DNA of 64,000 nucleotides from contig NZ_CP028904.1 of the NCBI RefSeq assembly GCF_001639105.2, positions 1-64,000 on the forward strand. Reading direction: 5' to 3'. Position 1 is the stretch's first letter. Each line of letters starts with the position of its first letter. The DNA comes from Azospirillum humicireducens. GTDB taxonomy: Bacteria; Pseudomonadota; Alphaproteobacteria; Azospirillales; Azospirillaceae. Position numbers and translations under genes: made by a program. The notes beneath the pieces were generated by a model. The model ran no database searches. It was not told the DNA's origin and worked only from the letters and a program-made list of their open reading frames with translations. This document shows, one piece after another, positions 41,921 through 51,776 of the stretch.

Positions 41921-44900
41921 AGCGTGCCCTCGGTCATGGCCTGCGGCGCATGGCTCTTGGGGGTGGCGCGCCACGCGGCGGCCTGTTCCGGATCGATCAT
42001 CCCGCCGACCATCCCGTGCAGATACAGCCGGTCCGGCGGCAACCCGAGCAGGCGCGACAGCTCCTCCGGCGGCAGGTCGCCGAGCTGGCAGAGGCCGATG
42101 TCGGGCAACCCGCGCTCTGCAAATCCGTCCTCCGCCAGTCCGGCGGCGGTCTGTTCGAGAAGCTGGCACATGGCGCCGCACTCGATCAGCGCGAAGGGCA
42201 GGCTGGCGCCCTCGTAGAGCGGAAGGATGCGGTCGAGCGCCGCGGCGAAGACGATCAGGAACCGGCCTTGGCCGACCCAGTCGCGGTTGCCGGCGCTGAG
42301 CCGTCCGAGGTCGGGGATCCGCTCCGGCGCCGAACAGGCGACCAGACGGTGGCTTTCCGGGTCGTACCAGTAGCCGCCGCCCGCCAACCCCTCGACCCGA
42401 CCATCGGGAATCAGCAGGTAGGTTTCCACCGGGTAGAGGCCGCCGGCCGAGGCGTATTGGAAGCGCTCCTCCCCATCGGCATGGTGGCGGCGCAGCGCGC
42501 CGAGCAGCAGGCCGAGTGCATCCAGCGGCAGCACGCCGTCGTGGAAGCATCGCCAGCTCCGCCGGTTCGGCTGGGCGATCGGGACGTCATCCCGGTCGAG
42601 GGGGACGGACTCGCCGGAAAAGACCGGACGGGCCAGCCCGTTCTTGAACAGCCGCCGCGCCACCGGATCGGCGATGGCACGGCTGCGGCTCAGCCGGTCG
42701 CGCAGGCGGCGCTCGCCGGGCCAGATCGGAGCGTCGGTCCGGTTGGCCGTCAGGCCGCGCACCAGCGCCACCAGATCGGGCATCGCCACCGCGCGGGCCA
42801 GCTCGGTCAGGGCGGGGCGGCAGCCGTATTGGGTTTCGATCCTGTTGGCGAGCGCGATCAGCTCCAGCGAAGTGGCCCCCAAAGCGACGAGATTGTCGGT
42901 CATCGCGACGGCGGGTTGGTTCAGCGTCCGCGCCACCATGTCGAGCACAGCAACCTCCACCGCGTCGCCGGCCGGCGCCCTGCCGGTGCGCGCTGGTTGG
43001 GCCGGCAGCCCGGCGGCCAGCGCCTTGCGGTCGAGCTTGCCGTTGGCCGTCAGCGGCCACGCCTCCACGAAGCCCCAATGGGCCGGCAGCATGTGGCCGG
43101 GCAGCAGGGCGGCAAGATGATCCTGAAGCGACGAAGGGGCGGGCGGCGGCACGGTGGCGCTCTTCACGAAGGCGGCCAGCCGCGGGTGACGGCCGTCGCC
43201 GACCGCGAGGATCTCCGCATCCTCGACGGCGGCGTGGGTCTTCAGGGCGCGGGCGATCTCGCCGGTCTCGACACGGAAGCCGTTGATCTTGACCTGTCCG
43301 TCGGCGCGCCCCTGGAAGACGATCACACCGTCCGTCCGATAGCGGCCGAGGTCGCCGGTGCGGTAGAGCGGCAGACCGGTCCGCGGATGCGGGAAGAAAT
43401 GGCGCCGCGTCTTCTCCGGATCGCCGTGGTAGCCGGTGGCGAGCCCGTCGCCGGCGATGAACAGATCGCCGGTCTTGCCGGGGGGGCAGAGCGACAGCGC
43501 CTTGTCCAGAACGAAGACCTGCTGGCGGCCGAGCCCCCGGCCATAGGGAATGCTGGTCCAATCCGGGTCGACGGAGTCGATGGGGTGAGCGATAGACCAG
43601 ATGGCTGCTTCGGTGGCCCCGCCCAGGCTGACGATCCGCGCGGCCGGCCACAGCCGCCATGCCCGCTCCGGCAGATCGAGCGGGATCCAGTCTCCACTGA
43701 GGAGGACGGTGCGCAGCGCCGGGGCCGGGGACGTGCCGCCGACCTCGTGGTAATCCGCCAGCAGGGCGAACAGGCCCGGCACCGTGTTCCAAAGCGTCAC
43801 ACCGGCCTCGGCGCAGAGCCGGTGCCAGTGGGCCGGGTTGCGCTGTTGATCGGGGTCGGGCAGCGCCAGCGCCCCGCCGCAGCCGAGCACGCCGAAGACA
43901 TCATAGACCGACAGGTCGAAATGCAGCTCCGACAGGCCGAGCACGCAATCGTCCCCGCCGATGCCGAAGCGGCGGCTGACGTCGCGGATGGTGTTGACGG
44001 CGGCGGCGTGCGTCACCGTCACGCCCTTGGGCTGTCCGGTCGAGCCGGAGGTGTAGATGATGTAGGCGCAGTCCTGCGGGCCGGCGCCCTCCAGTGCCGC
44101 CAGCCCGGCCGGATCGCCGTCGCCCGTGGCGTCGAGGTCGAGAGAGCGGCCGGCAACGATGTCGCGCAGGCTTTCAGGCAGCTGGGATTTGTACAGCAGC
44201 AGGTCGGGGCGCAGGTCGGCGAGGATCCGCGCCTGCCGCGCGGCCGGCTGGTTGGTGTCCACCGGGACATATGCCGCGCCGGCCAGCGACACCGCCAGAC
44301 AGGCGGCGATCTGGTCGGGGGATTTCTCCAGCAGCAGGGCGACGGTGGCGCCGCGCCCGAGGCCGCGCTCCCGCAGGGAGGCAGCGATGCCGGCCACCCG
44401 CCGCGCCAGGGCGGTGTGCGTCAGAATGCGGTTGGAGGTGCGGATCGCCGGCCGGTCGCCGCAGCCGGGCAGCGCTTGCAGCCATGCGTCGGCGAGCCGC
44501 GCCTTGCCGTCCTCCGGCCCCGGCGGGACGAGAGGAGGTTCGATCATCGCGGCGTCTGGATCCGGCATGGCGGCGGAGGCGCGGTCGATGCGCGACGGAT
44601 CGTCGGCGAGTTCGGCGATCAACCCGGTGAAGCGGTCGAACAGGTCGCGCGCCACCTCCGGCGCCAGGGCATTGACCGCCACGTCCCAATTGACCAGCAG
44701 CGCCCCTTCCCACTCCATCACCTGATTGTCCAGGATGACCTGCGGGGTTTGCGACAGCGACAGCACCGGACGGCCCGGCTGCGCCTGGGCGTCGGCGAAC
44801 AGGCGGGCGTCGTTCTGGCTGAGCGTGCTGGTGAAGACCACCGGCATCAGCGGCCCCTCGAGATGCCCGCGCGCCCGGGCCATCTCGCGCATCACCGCGA

Positions 44901-45978
44901 CGCCGCTGAAGGCGCTGTGCTCGATGTCGCGCCATAGCGCGTTCTGCAGCCGGGCGAAGCGTTCCCGCCGGGGCATCGGCAGGCGCAGATCCATCTCGAA
45001 CAGCAGGTTGGTGGTGAAGTCGCCGACGACGCGGTCGATGTCGGGATGGACCGCCGGCCGGTCGAACAGTGTCATGTTCAAGCAGAAGTGGCGCGTCTCG
45101 CTCCACACCGCCAGCGCCTCGCCGAAGAGGCCGAGCAGCACGCAGGAGGGCGTGACACCCAGTTCCGCCGCCAGGACCTTCAGCCGGTTCCAGGGGGCGG
45201 GCTCGATCCGCTGCGACAGCCGCTCGTAGATCGGGCGGCCGATCCGCTCCAGAGGACAGGGCATCGGCAGCTGCGGCGCCGCCGGCAGGTCGGCCGCCCG
45301 CGCGCACCAGTAACGGCGGGCGCGATCACCGTCGTCGCTCGTCCGGCCTTCGATCACCTGCTTGAAGGTGATCTCCGGCTCCGGCAACTGCAGGCCCGGA
45401 TCGCGGTAGAGACGTGCCACCTCGTCGAGGATGGTCAGGATGCTCTGCTGGTCGGTGACCAGAAGGTCGAAGCGCAGATGGATCCGCGTGCGGCCGGTCG
45501 GCCACAGGCTCAGTTCCACGTCGAACAGCGGCCAGCGCTCGCGCGCCGGCAGGTCGCGGGCGAGGCGGCGGCGCAGGGCCGCCAGCGCCCGTTCGGCGCA
45601 GGCTTCGGATCCGCCGCTCCAGTCATGCAGTGGAATGTTGAGGTCCGGCACCATCTCGCGGACGCGCTGGCGGGTGGCGTCGAGAATCTCGGCACGCAGC
45701 ATCGGATGACGCCGGACCATGCGGGCCCAGGCGTCGCGGTAGCGCCGGACATCCAGCGTCTCGCAATCGATCTCGTAGTAAAACTGGCAGGCGGTGCCGC
45801 CCAGCGGCAGGTCCGGATCCCGGCCCAGCAGATAGCCGCGCTGGATTTCGGTCAGCGGAAAGGGCGCGTGCGGGTCGGGATCGCCGGCGGGCGCCGGCGG
45901 CGCCGTCTCGTCCAGGTCGAGCAGCCGGCTCAGCAGCGCCGGATCGAAGGGCGGCGCGGTCAGGGTGTCGGAGGGCAT
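41917..45978 (-). CDS. NRPS: Cy-A(Cys)-PCP-oxidase (thiazole-forming module)
   Basis: A 1353-residue module. The start at 45978 (MPSDTLTAPPFDPALL) has AAGGA nine bases upstream; earlier frame belongs to the PKS antiphase. The heterocyclisation domain has DLLVTDQQS near 168. The adenylation domain (TSGSTGQPKG near 638, FDLSVYD near 688) has a cysteine code, D-L-Y-N-L-S-L-I-W-K. The PCP is ALGATSLELIAL near 1031. Residues about 1139-1310 form an FMN-dependent nitroreductase/McbC-like oxidase: RRSWRCFHDGVLPLDAL, FQYASAGGLYPVETYLL, then ALIECGAMCQLLEQTAAGLA. In bleomycin and epothilone pathways this domain oxidises thiazoline to aromatic thiazole. It overlaps the next NRPS start by four bases and follows the PKS by 43 bases. 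Confidence 0.92.
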   Translation of the reverse strand: MPSDTLTAPPFDPALLSRLLDLDETAPPAPAGDPDPHAPFPLTEIQRGYLLGRDPDLPLGGTACQFYYEIDCETLDVRRYRDAWARMVRRHPMLRAEILDATRQRVREMVPDLNIPLHDWSGGSEACAERALAALRRRLARDLPARERWPLFDVELSLWPTGRTRIHLRFDLLVTDQQSILTILDEVARLYRDPGLQLPEPEITFKQVIEGRTSDDGDRARRYWCARAADLPAAPQLPMPCPLERIGRPIYERLSQRIEPAPWNRLKVLAAELGVTPSCVLLGLFGEALAVWSETRHFCLNMTLFDRPAVHPDIDRVVGDFTTNLLFEMDLRLPMPRRERFARLQNALWRDIEHSAFSGVAVMREMARARGHLEGPLMPVVFTSTLSQNDARLFADAQAQPGRPVLSLSQTPQVILDNQVMEWEGALLVNWDVAVNALAPEVARDLFDRFTGLIAELADDPSRIDRASAAMPDPDAAMIEPPLVPPGPEDGKARLADAWLQALPGCGDRPAIRTSNRILTHTALARRVAGIAASLRERGLGRGATVALLLEKSPDQIAACLAVSLAGAAYVPVDTNQPAARQARILADLRPDLLLYKSQLPESLRDIVAGRSLDLDATGDGDPAGLAALEGAGPQDCAYIIYTSGSTGQPKGVTVTHAAAVNTIRDVSRRFGIGGDDCVLGLSELHFDLSVYDVFGVLGCGGALALPDPDQQRNPAHWHRLCAEAGVTLWNTVPGLFALLADYHEVGGTSPAPALRTVLLSGDWIPLDLPERAWRLWPAARIVSLGGATEAAIWSIAHPIDSVDPDWTSIPYGRGLGRQQVFVLDKALSLCPPGKTGDLFIAGDGLATGYHGDPEKTRRHFFPHPRTGLPLYRTGDLGRYRTDGVIVFQGRADGQVKINGFRVETGEIARALKTHAAVEDAEILAVGDGRHPRLAAFVKSATVPPPAPSSLQDHLAALLPGHMLPAHWGFVEAWPLTANGKLDRKALAAGLPAQPARTGRAPAGDAVEVAVLDMVARTLNQPAVAMTDNLVALGATSLELIALANRIETQYGCRPALTELARAVAMPDLVALVRGLTANRTDAPIWPGERRLRDRLSRSRAIADPVARRLFKNGLARPVFSGESVPLDRDDVPIAQPNRRSWRCFHDGVLPLDALGLLLGALRRHHADGEERFQYASAGGLYPVETYLLIPDGRVEGLAGGGYWYDPESHRLVACSAPERIPDLGRLSAGNRDWVGQGRFLIVFAAALDRILPLYEGASLPFALIECGAMCQLLEQTAAGLAEDGFAERGLPDIGLCQLGDLPPEELSRLLGLPPDRLYLHGMVGGMIDPEQAAAWRATPKSHAPQAMTEGTL

Positions 45979-46021
45979 GATCGCGGGTCCTTGGGAAAAC
46001 GTGATGGTCCTGCGGGCCGGT

Positions 46022-49000
46022 TCAGGTCTGGCCGGCTTGGCGGCGCAGCGATTGGCGGTCTTGCTCGGACAGGCTTTGGATGTGCAGATACGCGAGTGCC
46101 GTGGTCGCGGCGCCGGGGATGTCGTCGAGCCGGCGGGCCAGCAGGGCGGGGGTGCGGTTCGCCAGGAAGTCTGGCAGTGCGAACTCCACCTGGAGGATTG
46201 CGCGCAGCCGCGACAGCAGCCGCACGGCCATGATCGAATCGCCGCCGAGCTGAAGGAAATCGTCGGCCGGCGACAGCGTCTCGACCCCCAGCGTCCGCGC
46301 GAAGAGCAGCATGGCCAGCCTTTCCAGCGGAGGGCCGTCGGCGGGGAGCGTGGCGGCGTCCGCCCCTGGGGATGGCGGCTTGCCGGTGAGGTCGTGACGT
46401 GCCCTTGCGGTGCGGTCGACTTCGCGCAGGCGCTGCTCGATGTCGGTGGGGCTGACCAGCACATGACCGTGGCCGCTGCGCAGGATCCGCCACAGGGCGG
46501 TGAAGCCGTCCTCGGCCGCGATGGCGCGCTCCTTGCGCCCGAGGAACATCGCGCTGTCTCCGGTTGCTTGGCCGAGCGCGCCCAGCTTCTCCCAATTGTC
46601 CCAGCCGATGGTGACGACGGGGAAGGGGGCTGTGCCGGACCCTGCCAGGAAATCGAGCGCGAGGTTGGCGGCCATGTAGTCGGCGTTGCCGTATCCGGAG
46701 GTCTCCCCGGCCAGCGAGGAGAAATTGACCAGGAAATCCGGCATGTGACTGGCGAAGGCCACCATCAGCGCTTGCGCGCCCAGCAGCTTGGCCCGGTGGT
46801 TGGTGTCCCGCTCGGCCAGGGTCAGATCTTGCAGCGTCTGCGGAACATAGCGCCCGGCCAGATGGAAAATGCCGTTCGCCGGGCGGCCTTCGCGCAGCAG
46901 GGCCGCGGCGATGGCGTCGAGCAGGGTCCGGTCGTCGGCCGAACCGGCAACCAGCGTCAGCGTGGCTCCCCGATCAATGCAGTCGGCGAAAACCGGATGG
47001 CGCGACGGGTCGGCGCACAGCTCGGCGGAAAGGCTGCGGGCGATCACCACGAGGTGGCAGCGCCAGCGGGCGAGCCGTCGCAGCAGGTCCAGCCCCAGGC
47101 CGCCGGTGCCGCCGGTGACCACATAGGTGCCGCCCGGACGGATCGGGTGGCCGGCATCCTCGTCTTCGGGCAGGTCCGCCGGCACGATCCGCCGTTCCCA
47201 CAGGCGTCCGTTCCGCAACCCCAGCGACAGCGCATGCAGTGCCGGATCGGCGCGGCGCCGGGCCTCGATCTCCGCCAGGATGGACGGGTCGGGAAGGCGG
47301 TCGGCATCGAGCCAGCTTGCCTGGACGCCGGCATGCTCGAACGGGATGGCGCGCAGCACGCCGAGCGCCAGCGCCTGCTCGCAGCGGGGCGTCTCGGTGC
47401 CGGCGATCGCCGCAAGGCGGTCGGTCACGAGAAGGAGATGGCCGACGATTCCGCCGGGCAGCAGGGTCTGGGCCAGCCTGACGAGGCTGTCATGGCCCTT
47501 CGCCTTGTCGTTCGCCGGATCCCGGCCGTGCAGCCAGCCGAACAGGCAGACGGCGTCGCGGACGCCGCGCTCCTCCAGCCTGGCGGCGAGAAGGCGGAAA
47601 TCGGCCGCGCTGCCGGGACGGAGTTGAAAGGAGCAGTCCGGATCCTCCCGATATCCCGATCCGGGATGGACGCGCAGTGCGCCGGCTTGCGGCGGGAAGG
47701 GGATGGAACGATCCGGCAGGAACAGCAGGAGCGGCCGTCCGCCGATCCCCTCCCTCCCCGGCCGGGCAGGGCGGCCGCAGATGGCCGAGCGCCATTGCGG
47801 CACGAAGAAACGCTCGTCCGGGGGAAGGACGCGGTCCGGTGACGGACCCCGCTGCTCCGCCAGAGGAGGCAGCAGATGGCGCACCCGCTGGAACGGATAG
47901 CCGGGCAAAGGTCTGCGCCGCCACGCGCGGCCAAGGATCGGCAGGTCGGAGCCGATGTCGTGCCCGTCCACCCAGAGCTGGCCGAGCGCCGCGAGGAAAT
48001 CCACGGCCTGGCTGTCGCGCGTCACCATCGTCGGCAGGGCGGCAACGCCGGCGTCCCCGCGTCCGATCATCGCGGTGCAGCTGCTGCCCGGCCCCAGTTC
48101 AAGCGCTGTGGCGTCGGGCCAATGGCGGCGCAGGGTCTCGATATTGTCGGAGAAACGGACGGTCCGCCGCAGGTGGCGCACCCAATGGTCCGGCGTGGCG
48201 ATGGCGCCGGGATCGGCGAGGCCGCCATCGGCGTTGCTCAGCACCGGGCAGGAGGGGCGGCCGAAGGCGACGGTCCGGCAGACCGCCGCGAAGGAGTCGA
48301 GGATCGGTTCCATCAGATGGGAGTGGAAACCGTGGGAGACGGCGAGCCGCCGGCTGGCGATGCCGTCGCGGCGCAGATTTTCCGCCAGGGTGTCGAGGGC
48401 GCCCGGCGCACCGGCGACGACGCAGCGGTCGGCGCTGTTGATGACGGCCAGCGACAGGGCGCCATGCAGGTGGGGCTCCAGCCGCGCCGGCCCGGCCTGC
48501 ACCGCCAGCATCCCCGCAGGAGGCAGCCCGGCCATCAGGCGGCCCCGCGCATGAACCAGCCGCAAGGCGTCCTCCAGCGGGAAGACGCCGGCCAGACAGG
48601 CGGCGACATATTCGCCGACGCTGTGCCCGAGCAGCACCGCCGGCCGCAGTCCGGCCTCGGTCAGCGTGCCGGCCAGGGCGTACCCGGTGACGAACAGCGA
48701 GAGCTGGCTGTGCAGGGTCGGGACCAGCGCCTCGTCGTCCCTTCCATAGAGCAGGTCGCGCAGATCGCGGCCGAGCAGCGGCTCCAGCAGGGCGGCGCAG
48801 CGGTCGATGCGGTCGCGGAAGCCTGGGAGGTTGCGGTAAAGGGGCTCCCCCATGCCGGCGAACTGCGCGCCCTGGCCGGGGAACAGGAAGACCAGCGGTC
48901 CCGGACCGGAGGAGGGGGCCACACCCGCGCGGCGCGGACGGATGAGCGCGCCTGCTTCGATCCGGTGGGCCGCCTCGCCTGCGTCCGCGGCGACGACGGC

Positions 49001-50479
49001 ATGGCGGTGGGCGAAGCGGCGGCGGCCATGCAGCAGGGTGGCGGCATCGTCGGCCAGCGGGCGGTCCGGCTCGGCTGCCCAGGCGTCGGCGAGCCGGCGG
49101 TCCAGCTCCGCCCGGTCGCCCTCGCAGCGCACCGACCATCCCAGCAGGACCGGGCTTCGCTCCTCCACGCCGGTCTCGATGACAGGCGGCGGGCCAAGGA
49201 GGAGATGCACGTTGGTGCCGCCGAAGCCGAAGGAGCTGACCGCCGCCAGCCGTCCCCCATCCCGGGGCAGTTCGGTCGCCCGGTCGCAGATCGCGAAGCG
49301 CGTGCCGTCGAGGGCGAGCAGCGGGCTGACTCCCGCCAGATTCAGCGTCGGAGGCACCGTGCCGCTGCGCACGACCAGCACCGCCTTCAGCAGGCCGGCC
49401 AGCCCGGCCACTGTGTTCAGATGTCCGACATTGGCCTTGACCGAGCCGATCAGGCAGGGCGTGCGTCCGGCGCCGTAGACCCGCTTGATCGCCTCGACCT
49501 CGATGGGGTCGCCGATGGGCGTGCCGGTGCCGTGCGCCTCGATGTAGGACACCTCGTCGGCCTGACGACCGCTCAGCCCCAGCGCCTCGGCCAGCACGCG
49601 GGCCTGGCCGGCAACGCCCGGGGCGGTGAAGCTGGCGCGGTCGCGCCCGTCATTGTTGGCGGCCGTCGCCTCTATGACGGCATAGATATGGTCGCGGTCC
49701 GCCAGCGCGTCGTCCAGCCGCTTCAGCACCAGGGCGGCGACCCCGTTGCCGCCGACGATTCCGTCGGCGCCGGCCGAGAAAGGGGCGATGGTGCCGCTCG
49801 GCGACATCGGTCCGCCTGGGTCGGCGCGGTAGCCCTCCTCGAGGTCCATCGACACCGACACCGCCCCGGCCAGCGCCATGGCGATTTCGCCCTGCAGTAG
49901 CGACTGCACCGCCTGATGAACGCACAGCAACCCGCTGGAGCAGGCGCTCTGCACCACGCTGGCAGGCCCGGTCAGGTCGAGCACATGGGCGGTGCGGCTG
50001 GCGAGGAAATCCTTGTCGTTGCCGATCAGCATGGCGAAGCACTCCGCCGCCCCATCGGCGTAGGAGCGCGGACCGACATGCCGCAGGACGTAATCGTTGA
50101 AGCCGGCGGCGGCGAAGACCCCGGTGACGGGGAGATTCCCGCCCTCGCCGCCATATCCGGCATCCTCCATCGCATGCCAGGCGGTTTCCAGGAAAAGCCT
50201 GTGCTGCGGGTCCATCAGAGCCGCCTCGGACGGGGCGAAGCCGAAGAAGGCGGCGTCGAAGCACTCCTTGTCGGCCAGTGCGAAGCAGGACCTGACCCGG
50301 CCCTCGCCGCCGGAGGGGCCGCGCACCACCCCGGATTCGCCGCGCTCCAGCATCCGCCAGAAGGCGGGGACGGAGCCGGCGCCGGGGAAGCGGCCGGCCA
50401 CGCCGATGATGGCAATGCGGTCGGTGCAGTCGGGGAGGGGCTGCGGCGAGTCCATCACGGATCGGTCCTTGGCGGGCAT
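46022..50479 (-). CDS. Type I polyketide synthase: KS-AT-KR-ACP
   Basis: A polyketide synthase of 1485 residues that adds one reduced two-carbon unit. The KS (about 20-440) has the active cysteine in VQSACSSGLL near 176, EAHGTGTPIGDP and NVGHLN. The AT has GHSVGEYVAA near 618 and GFHSHLMEP, the malonyl-type motif. The KR has VVTGGTGGLGLDLL near 1116 and SLAGETSGYGNADYMAANLA near 1260 (Ser/Tyr), apparently active, giving a beta-hydroxyl. The ACP is LQLGGDSIMAVRL near 1410, followed by a C-terminal tail (LSEQDRQSLRRQAG) suited to docking. I see no DH, ER or methyltransferase. ATG 50479 lacks a ribosome site; GTG 50458 or ATG 50455 behind AAGGA is an alternative start. Confidence 0.92.
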   Translation of the reverse strand: MPAKDRSVMDSPQPLPDCTDRIAIIGVAGRFPGAGSVPAFWRMLERGESGVVRGPSGGEGRVRSCFALADKECFDAAFFGFAPSEAALMDPQHRLFLETAWHAMEDAGYGGEGGNLPVTGVFAAAGFNDYVLRHVGPRSYADGAAECFAMLIGNDKDFLASRTAHVLDLTGPASVVQSACSSGLLCVHQAVQSLLQGEIAMALAGAVSVSMDLEEGYRADPGGPMSPSGTIAPFSAGADGIVGGNGVAALVLKRLDDALADRDHIYAVIEATAANNDGRDRASFTAPGVAGQARVLAEALGLSGRQADEVSYIEAHGTGTPIGDPIEVEAIKRVYGAGRTPCLIGSVKANVGHLNTVAGLAGLLKAVLVVRSGTVPPTLNLAGVSPLLALDGTRFAICDRATELPRDGGRLAAVSSFGFGGTNVHLLLGPPPVIETGVEERSPVLLGWSVRCEGDRAELDRRLADAWAAEPDRPLADDAATLLHGRRRFAHRHAVVAADAGEAAHRIEAGALIRPRRAGVAPSSGPGPLVFLFPGQGAQFAGMGEPLYRNLPGFRDRIDRCAALLEPLLGRDLRDLLYGRDDEALVPTLHSQLSLFVTGYALAGTLTEAGLRPAVLLGHSVGEYVAACLAGVFPLEDALRLVHARGRLMAGLPPAGMLAVQAGPARLEPHLHGALSLAVINSADRCVVAGAPGALDTLAENLRRDGIASRRLAVSHGFHSHLMEPILDSFAAVCRTVAFGRPSCPVLSNADGGLADPGAIATPDHWVRHLRRTVRFSDNIETLRRHWPDATALELGPGSSCTAMIGRGDAGVAALPTMVTRDSQAVDFLAALGQLWVDGHDIGSDLPILGRAWRRRPLPGYPFQRVRHLLPPLAEQRGPSPDRVLPPDERFFVPQWRSAICGRPARPGREGIGGRPLLLFLPDRSIPFPPQAGALRVHPGSGYREDPDCSFQLRPGSAADFRLLAARLEERGVRDAVCLFGWLHGRDPANDKAKGHDSLVRLAQTLLPGGIVGHLLLVTDRLAAIAGTETPRCEQALALGVLRAIPFEHAGVQASWLDADRLPDPSILAEIEARRRADPALHALSLGLRNGRLWERRIVPADLPEDEDAGHPIRPGGTYVVTGGTGGLGLDLLRRLARWRCHLVVIARSLSAELCADPSRHPVFADCIDRGATLTLVAGSADDRTLLDAIAAALLREGRPANGIFHLAGRYVPQTLQDLTLAERDTNHRAKLLGAQALMVAFASHMPDFLVNFSSLAGETSGYGNADYMAANLALDFLAGSGTAPFPVVTIGWDNWEKLGALGQATGDSAMFLGRKERAIAAEDGFTALWRILRSGHGHVLVSPTDIEQRLREVDRTARARHDLTGKPPSPGADAATLPADGPPLERLAMLLFARTLGVETLSPADDFLQLGGDSIMAVRLLSRLRAILQVEFALPDFLANRTPALLARRLDDIPGAATTALAYLHIQSLSEQDRQSLRRQAGQT

Positions 50480-50729
50480 GCAGGTGCGGCCATGCGGGGC
50501 GATTGGGAATGGCCGGAGTCTCCGGCGGCGATGTGGGCGCGGTCACGCGGGGCATCGCGGGGGCGGCGGGACTCTCCGGCTGGCACGGCGGGCAAAGGGC
50601 CTTCGTTCGGGAAGGCTGGGGGCTGCGTGCGGCGCTCATTCTAACCGGGCATCGCATCCCTGTCCGGCCGGAGCGGGAGGTTTCACAGCCGGCGATGGAC
50701 GAATCGCCGGCTGGAACAAGGGGATGCGC
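50480..50729. other. Intergenic gap inside the biosynthetic cluster
   Basis: A 250-base GC-rich gap between the OsmC-like gene and the PKS, the only sizeable break in the - strand assembly-line array. It holds a strong hairpin next to the OsmC stop and no supported gene. A promoter for the PKS-to-NRPS segment is expected here, but I see no convincing -35/-10 pair. Confidence 0.5.
50686..50713 (-). terminator. Hairpin after the OsmC-like gene
   Basis: CAGCCGGCGAT and ATCGCCGGCTG form a perfect 11-bp stem around a 6-base loop, 16 bases downstream of the OsmC-like stop codon. No T-run follows on the minus strand, so termination would be partial or factor-assisted; an mRNA-stabilising role is an alternative. 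Confidence 0.5.
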
Positions 50730-51776
50730 TCAGTCGGCGCGCTCAAGCGCCGCAGGCGTGGCGTTGACGAAGGCCTGCCAGCAGGGCGAGGAGTCCTGCG
50801 CCATGCGCAGGAAGCGCCGCATGTCAGTCTCGCTGTTGTCGCTGACGGCGGACAGTTCGATGCGGTTGTCCTGCAACTGCACCGCCGACTTGTCGAACAG
50901 GTTGAAGCAGCCCTTCATGTCGAGCCGGCAGCGCATGGTGGCGTTCAACTGGCGCAGCGGGCGTCCCTCGCCCCGGCAGACCAGCACGAGCTGCTGCGCA
51001 AGATCCGCAACGACCGCCGCCAGGATGTATTCCTGCGGGTTGGGCGCCTCGTTCAGCCCGGCGGCCGGCACCGGCTGGTCGACCGGAAAGCGGGCCGGCA
51101 GCGACCAGCGTTCCTGCCGCCAGCGGCGGTCGCGGAGGCTAACGTCGAACTGGGTGGCGTTGCGCCAGGCCACGTCGACGCCGAGGTCGAGCGGGTCGCT
51201 GCCCTCCGCGTCGCCAACCGTGCCGCCGCTTTCCTCCGCCGGGGCGAACAGGCCGCCGCTGCGGAAGCCGGAGGGCAGGTGGCGGTAGTCGAGTTCGATG
51301 GCGTTGGGCAGGGTCACGGTGATGTAGTTGGGCGAGAAGCGCGCAACGTTCATCATCATCTGCTTGTACTGCCACCAGCTTCCGTCGGCGGTCAGGTTCA
51401 CCAGCGCCGACAGGTCGGTCAGGCGCGTGCGCGCCCGACGCGCGGCCGCCTCCACCTTCAGCCGGTCGATGGTGATGCCCTTGTAGGAGGCGCCCTGAAC
51501 CAGGATGTTGGCGATGCAGGCGCCGAGCCCGGTCATGAAATAGTCGGCCGGGGTGGGCGGTGCCGTCGGACCGGGATCGGTGTGGTGCCCGGCGCGGAAG
51601 GAGAAGTCGCGGCCGAGCCGCTTGCTGCCGAAGCGCAGCGGCAGGGTGCGGATCTCCATGGCCAGCCCGCCCAGCCACTCCAGCCCGACGCCGTAGAGGA
51701 TCTCGTTCTCGCCGGGAACCTTGCGGATCTCGTGGACGAGTTCGCTGACGGCGGCGACGTTGATGCCGTTCTTCAT
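50730..51776 (-). CDS. OsmC-like protein
   Basis: A 348-residue protein whose first half matches the OsmC/Ohr fold: LPLRFGSKRLGRDFSFRAGHHTDPG, then YFMTGLGACIANILVQGASYKGI, where the cysteine is in the position used for peroxide reduction, and ITIDRLKVEAAARRA. Ohr-type enzymes usually have a second cysteine and about 140 residues; this protein is more than twice that, with a C-terminal half (ATMRCRLDMKGCFNLFDKS, DSSPCWQAF) I do not recognise. Its gene overlaps the PLP enzyme stop (ATGA), so it belongs to the biosynthetic operon. A thiol- or sulfur-handling role alongside cysteine supply is inferred. Confidence 0.75.
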   Translation of the reverse strand: MKNGINVAAVSELVHEIRKVPGENEILYGVGLEWLGGLAMEIRTLPLRFGSKRLGRDFSFRAGHHTDPGPTAPPTPADYFMTGLGACIANILVQGASYKGITIDRLKVEAAARRARTRLTDLSALVNLTADGSWWQYKQMMMNVARFSPNYITVTLPNAIELDYRHLPSGFRSGGLFAPAEESGGTVGDAEGSDPLDLGVDVAWRNATQFDVSLRDRRWRQERWSLPARFPVDQPVPAAGLNEAPNPQEYILAAVVADLAQQLVLVCRGEGRPLRQLNATMRCRLDMKGCFNLFDKSAVQLQDNRIELSAVSDNSETDMRRFLRMAQDSSPCWQAFVNATPAALERAD

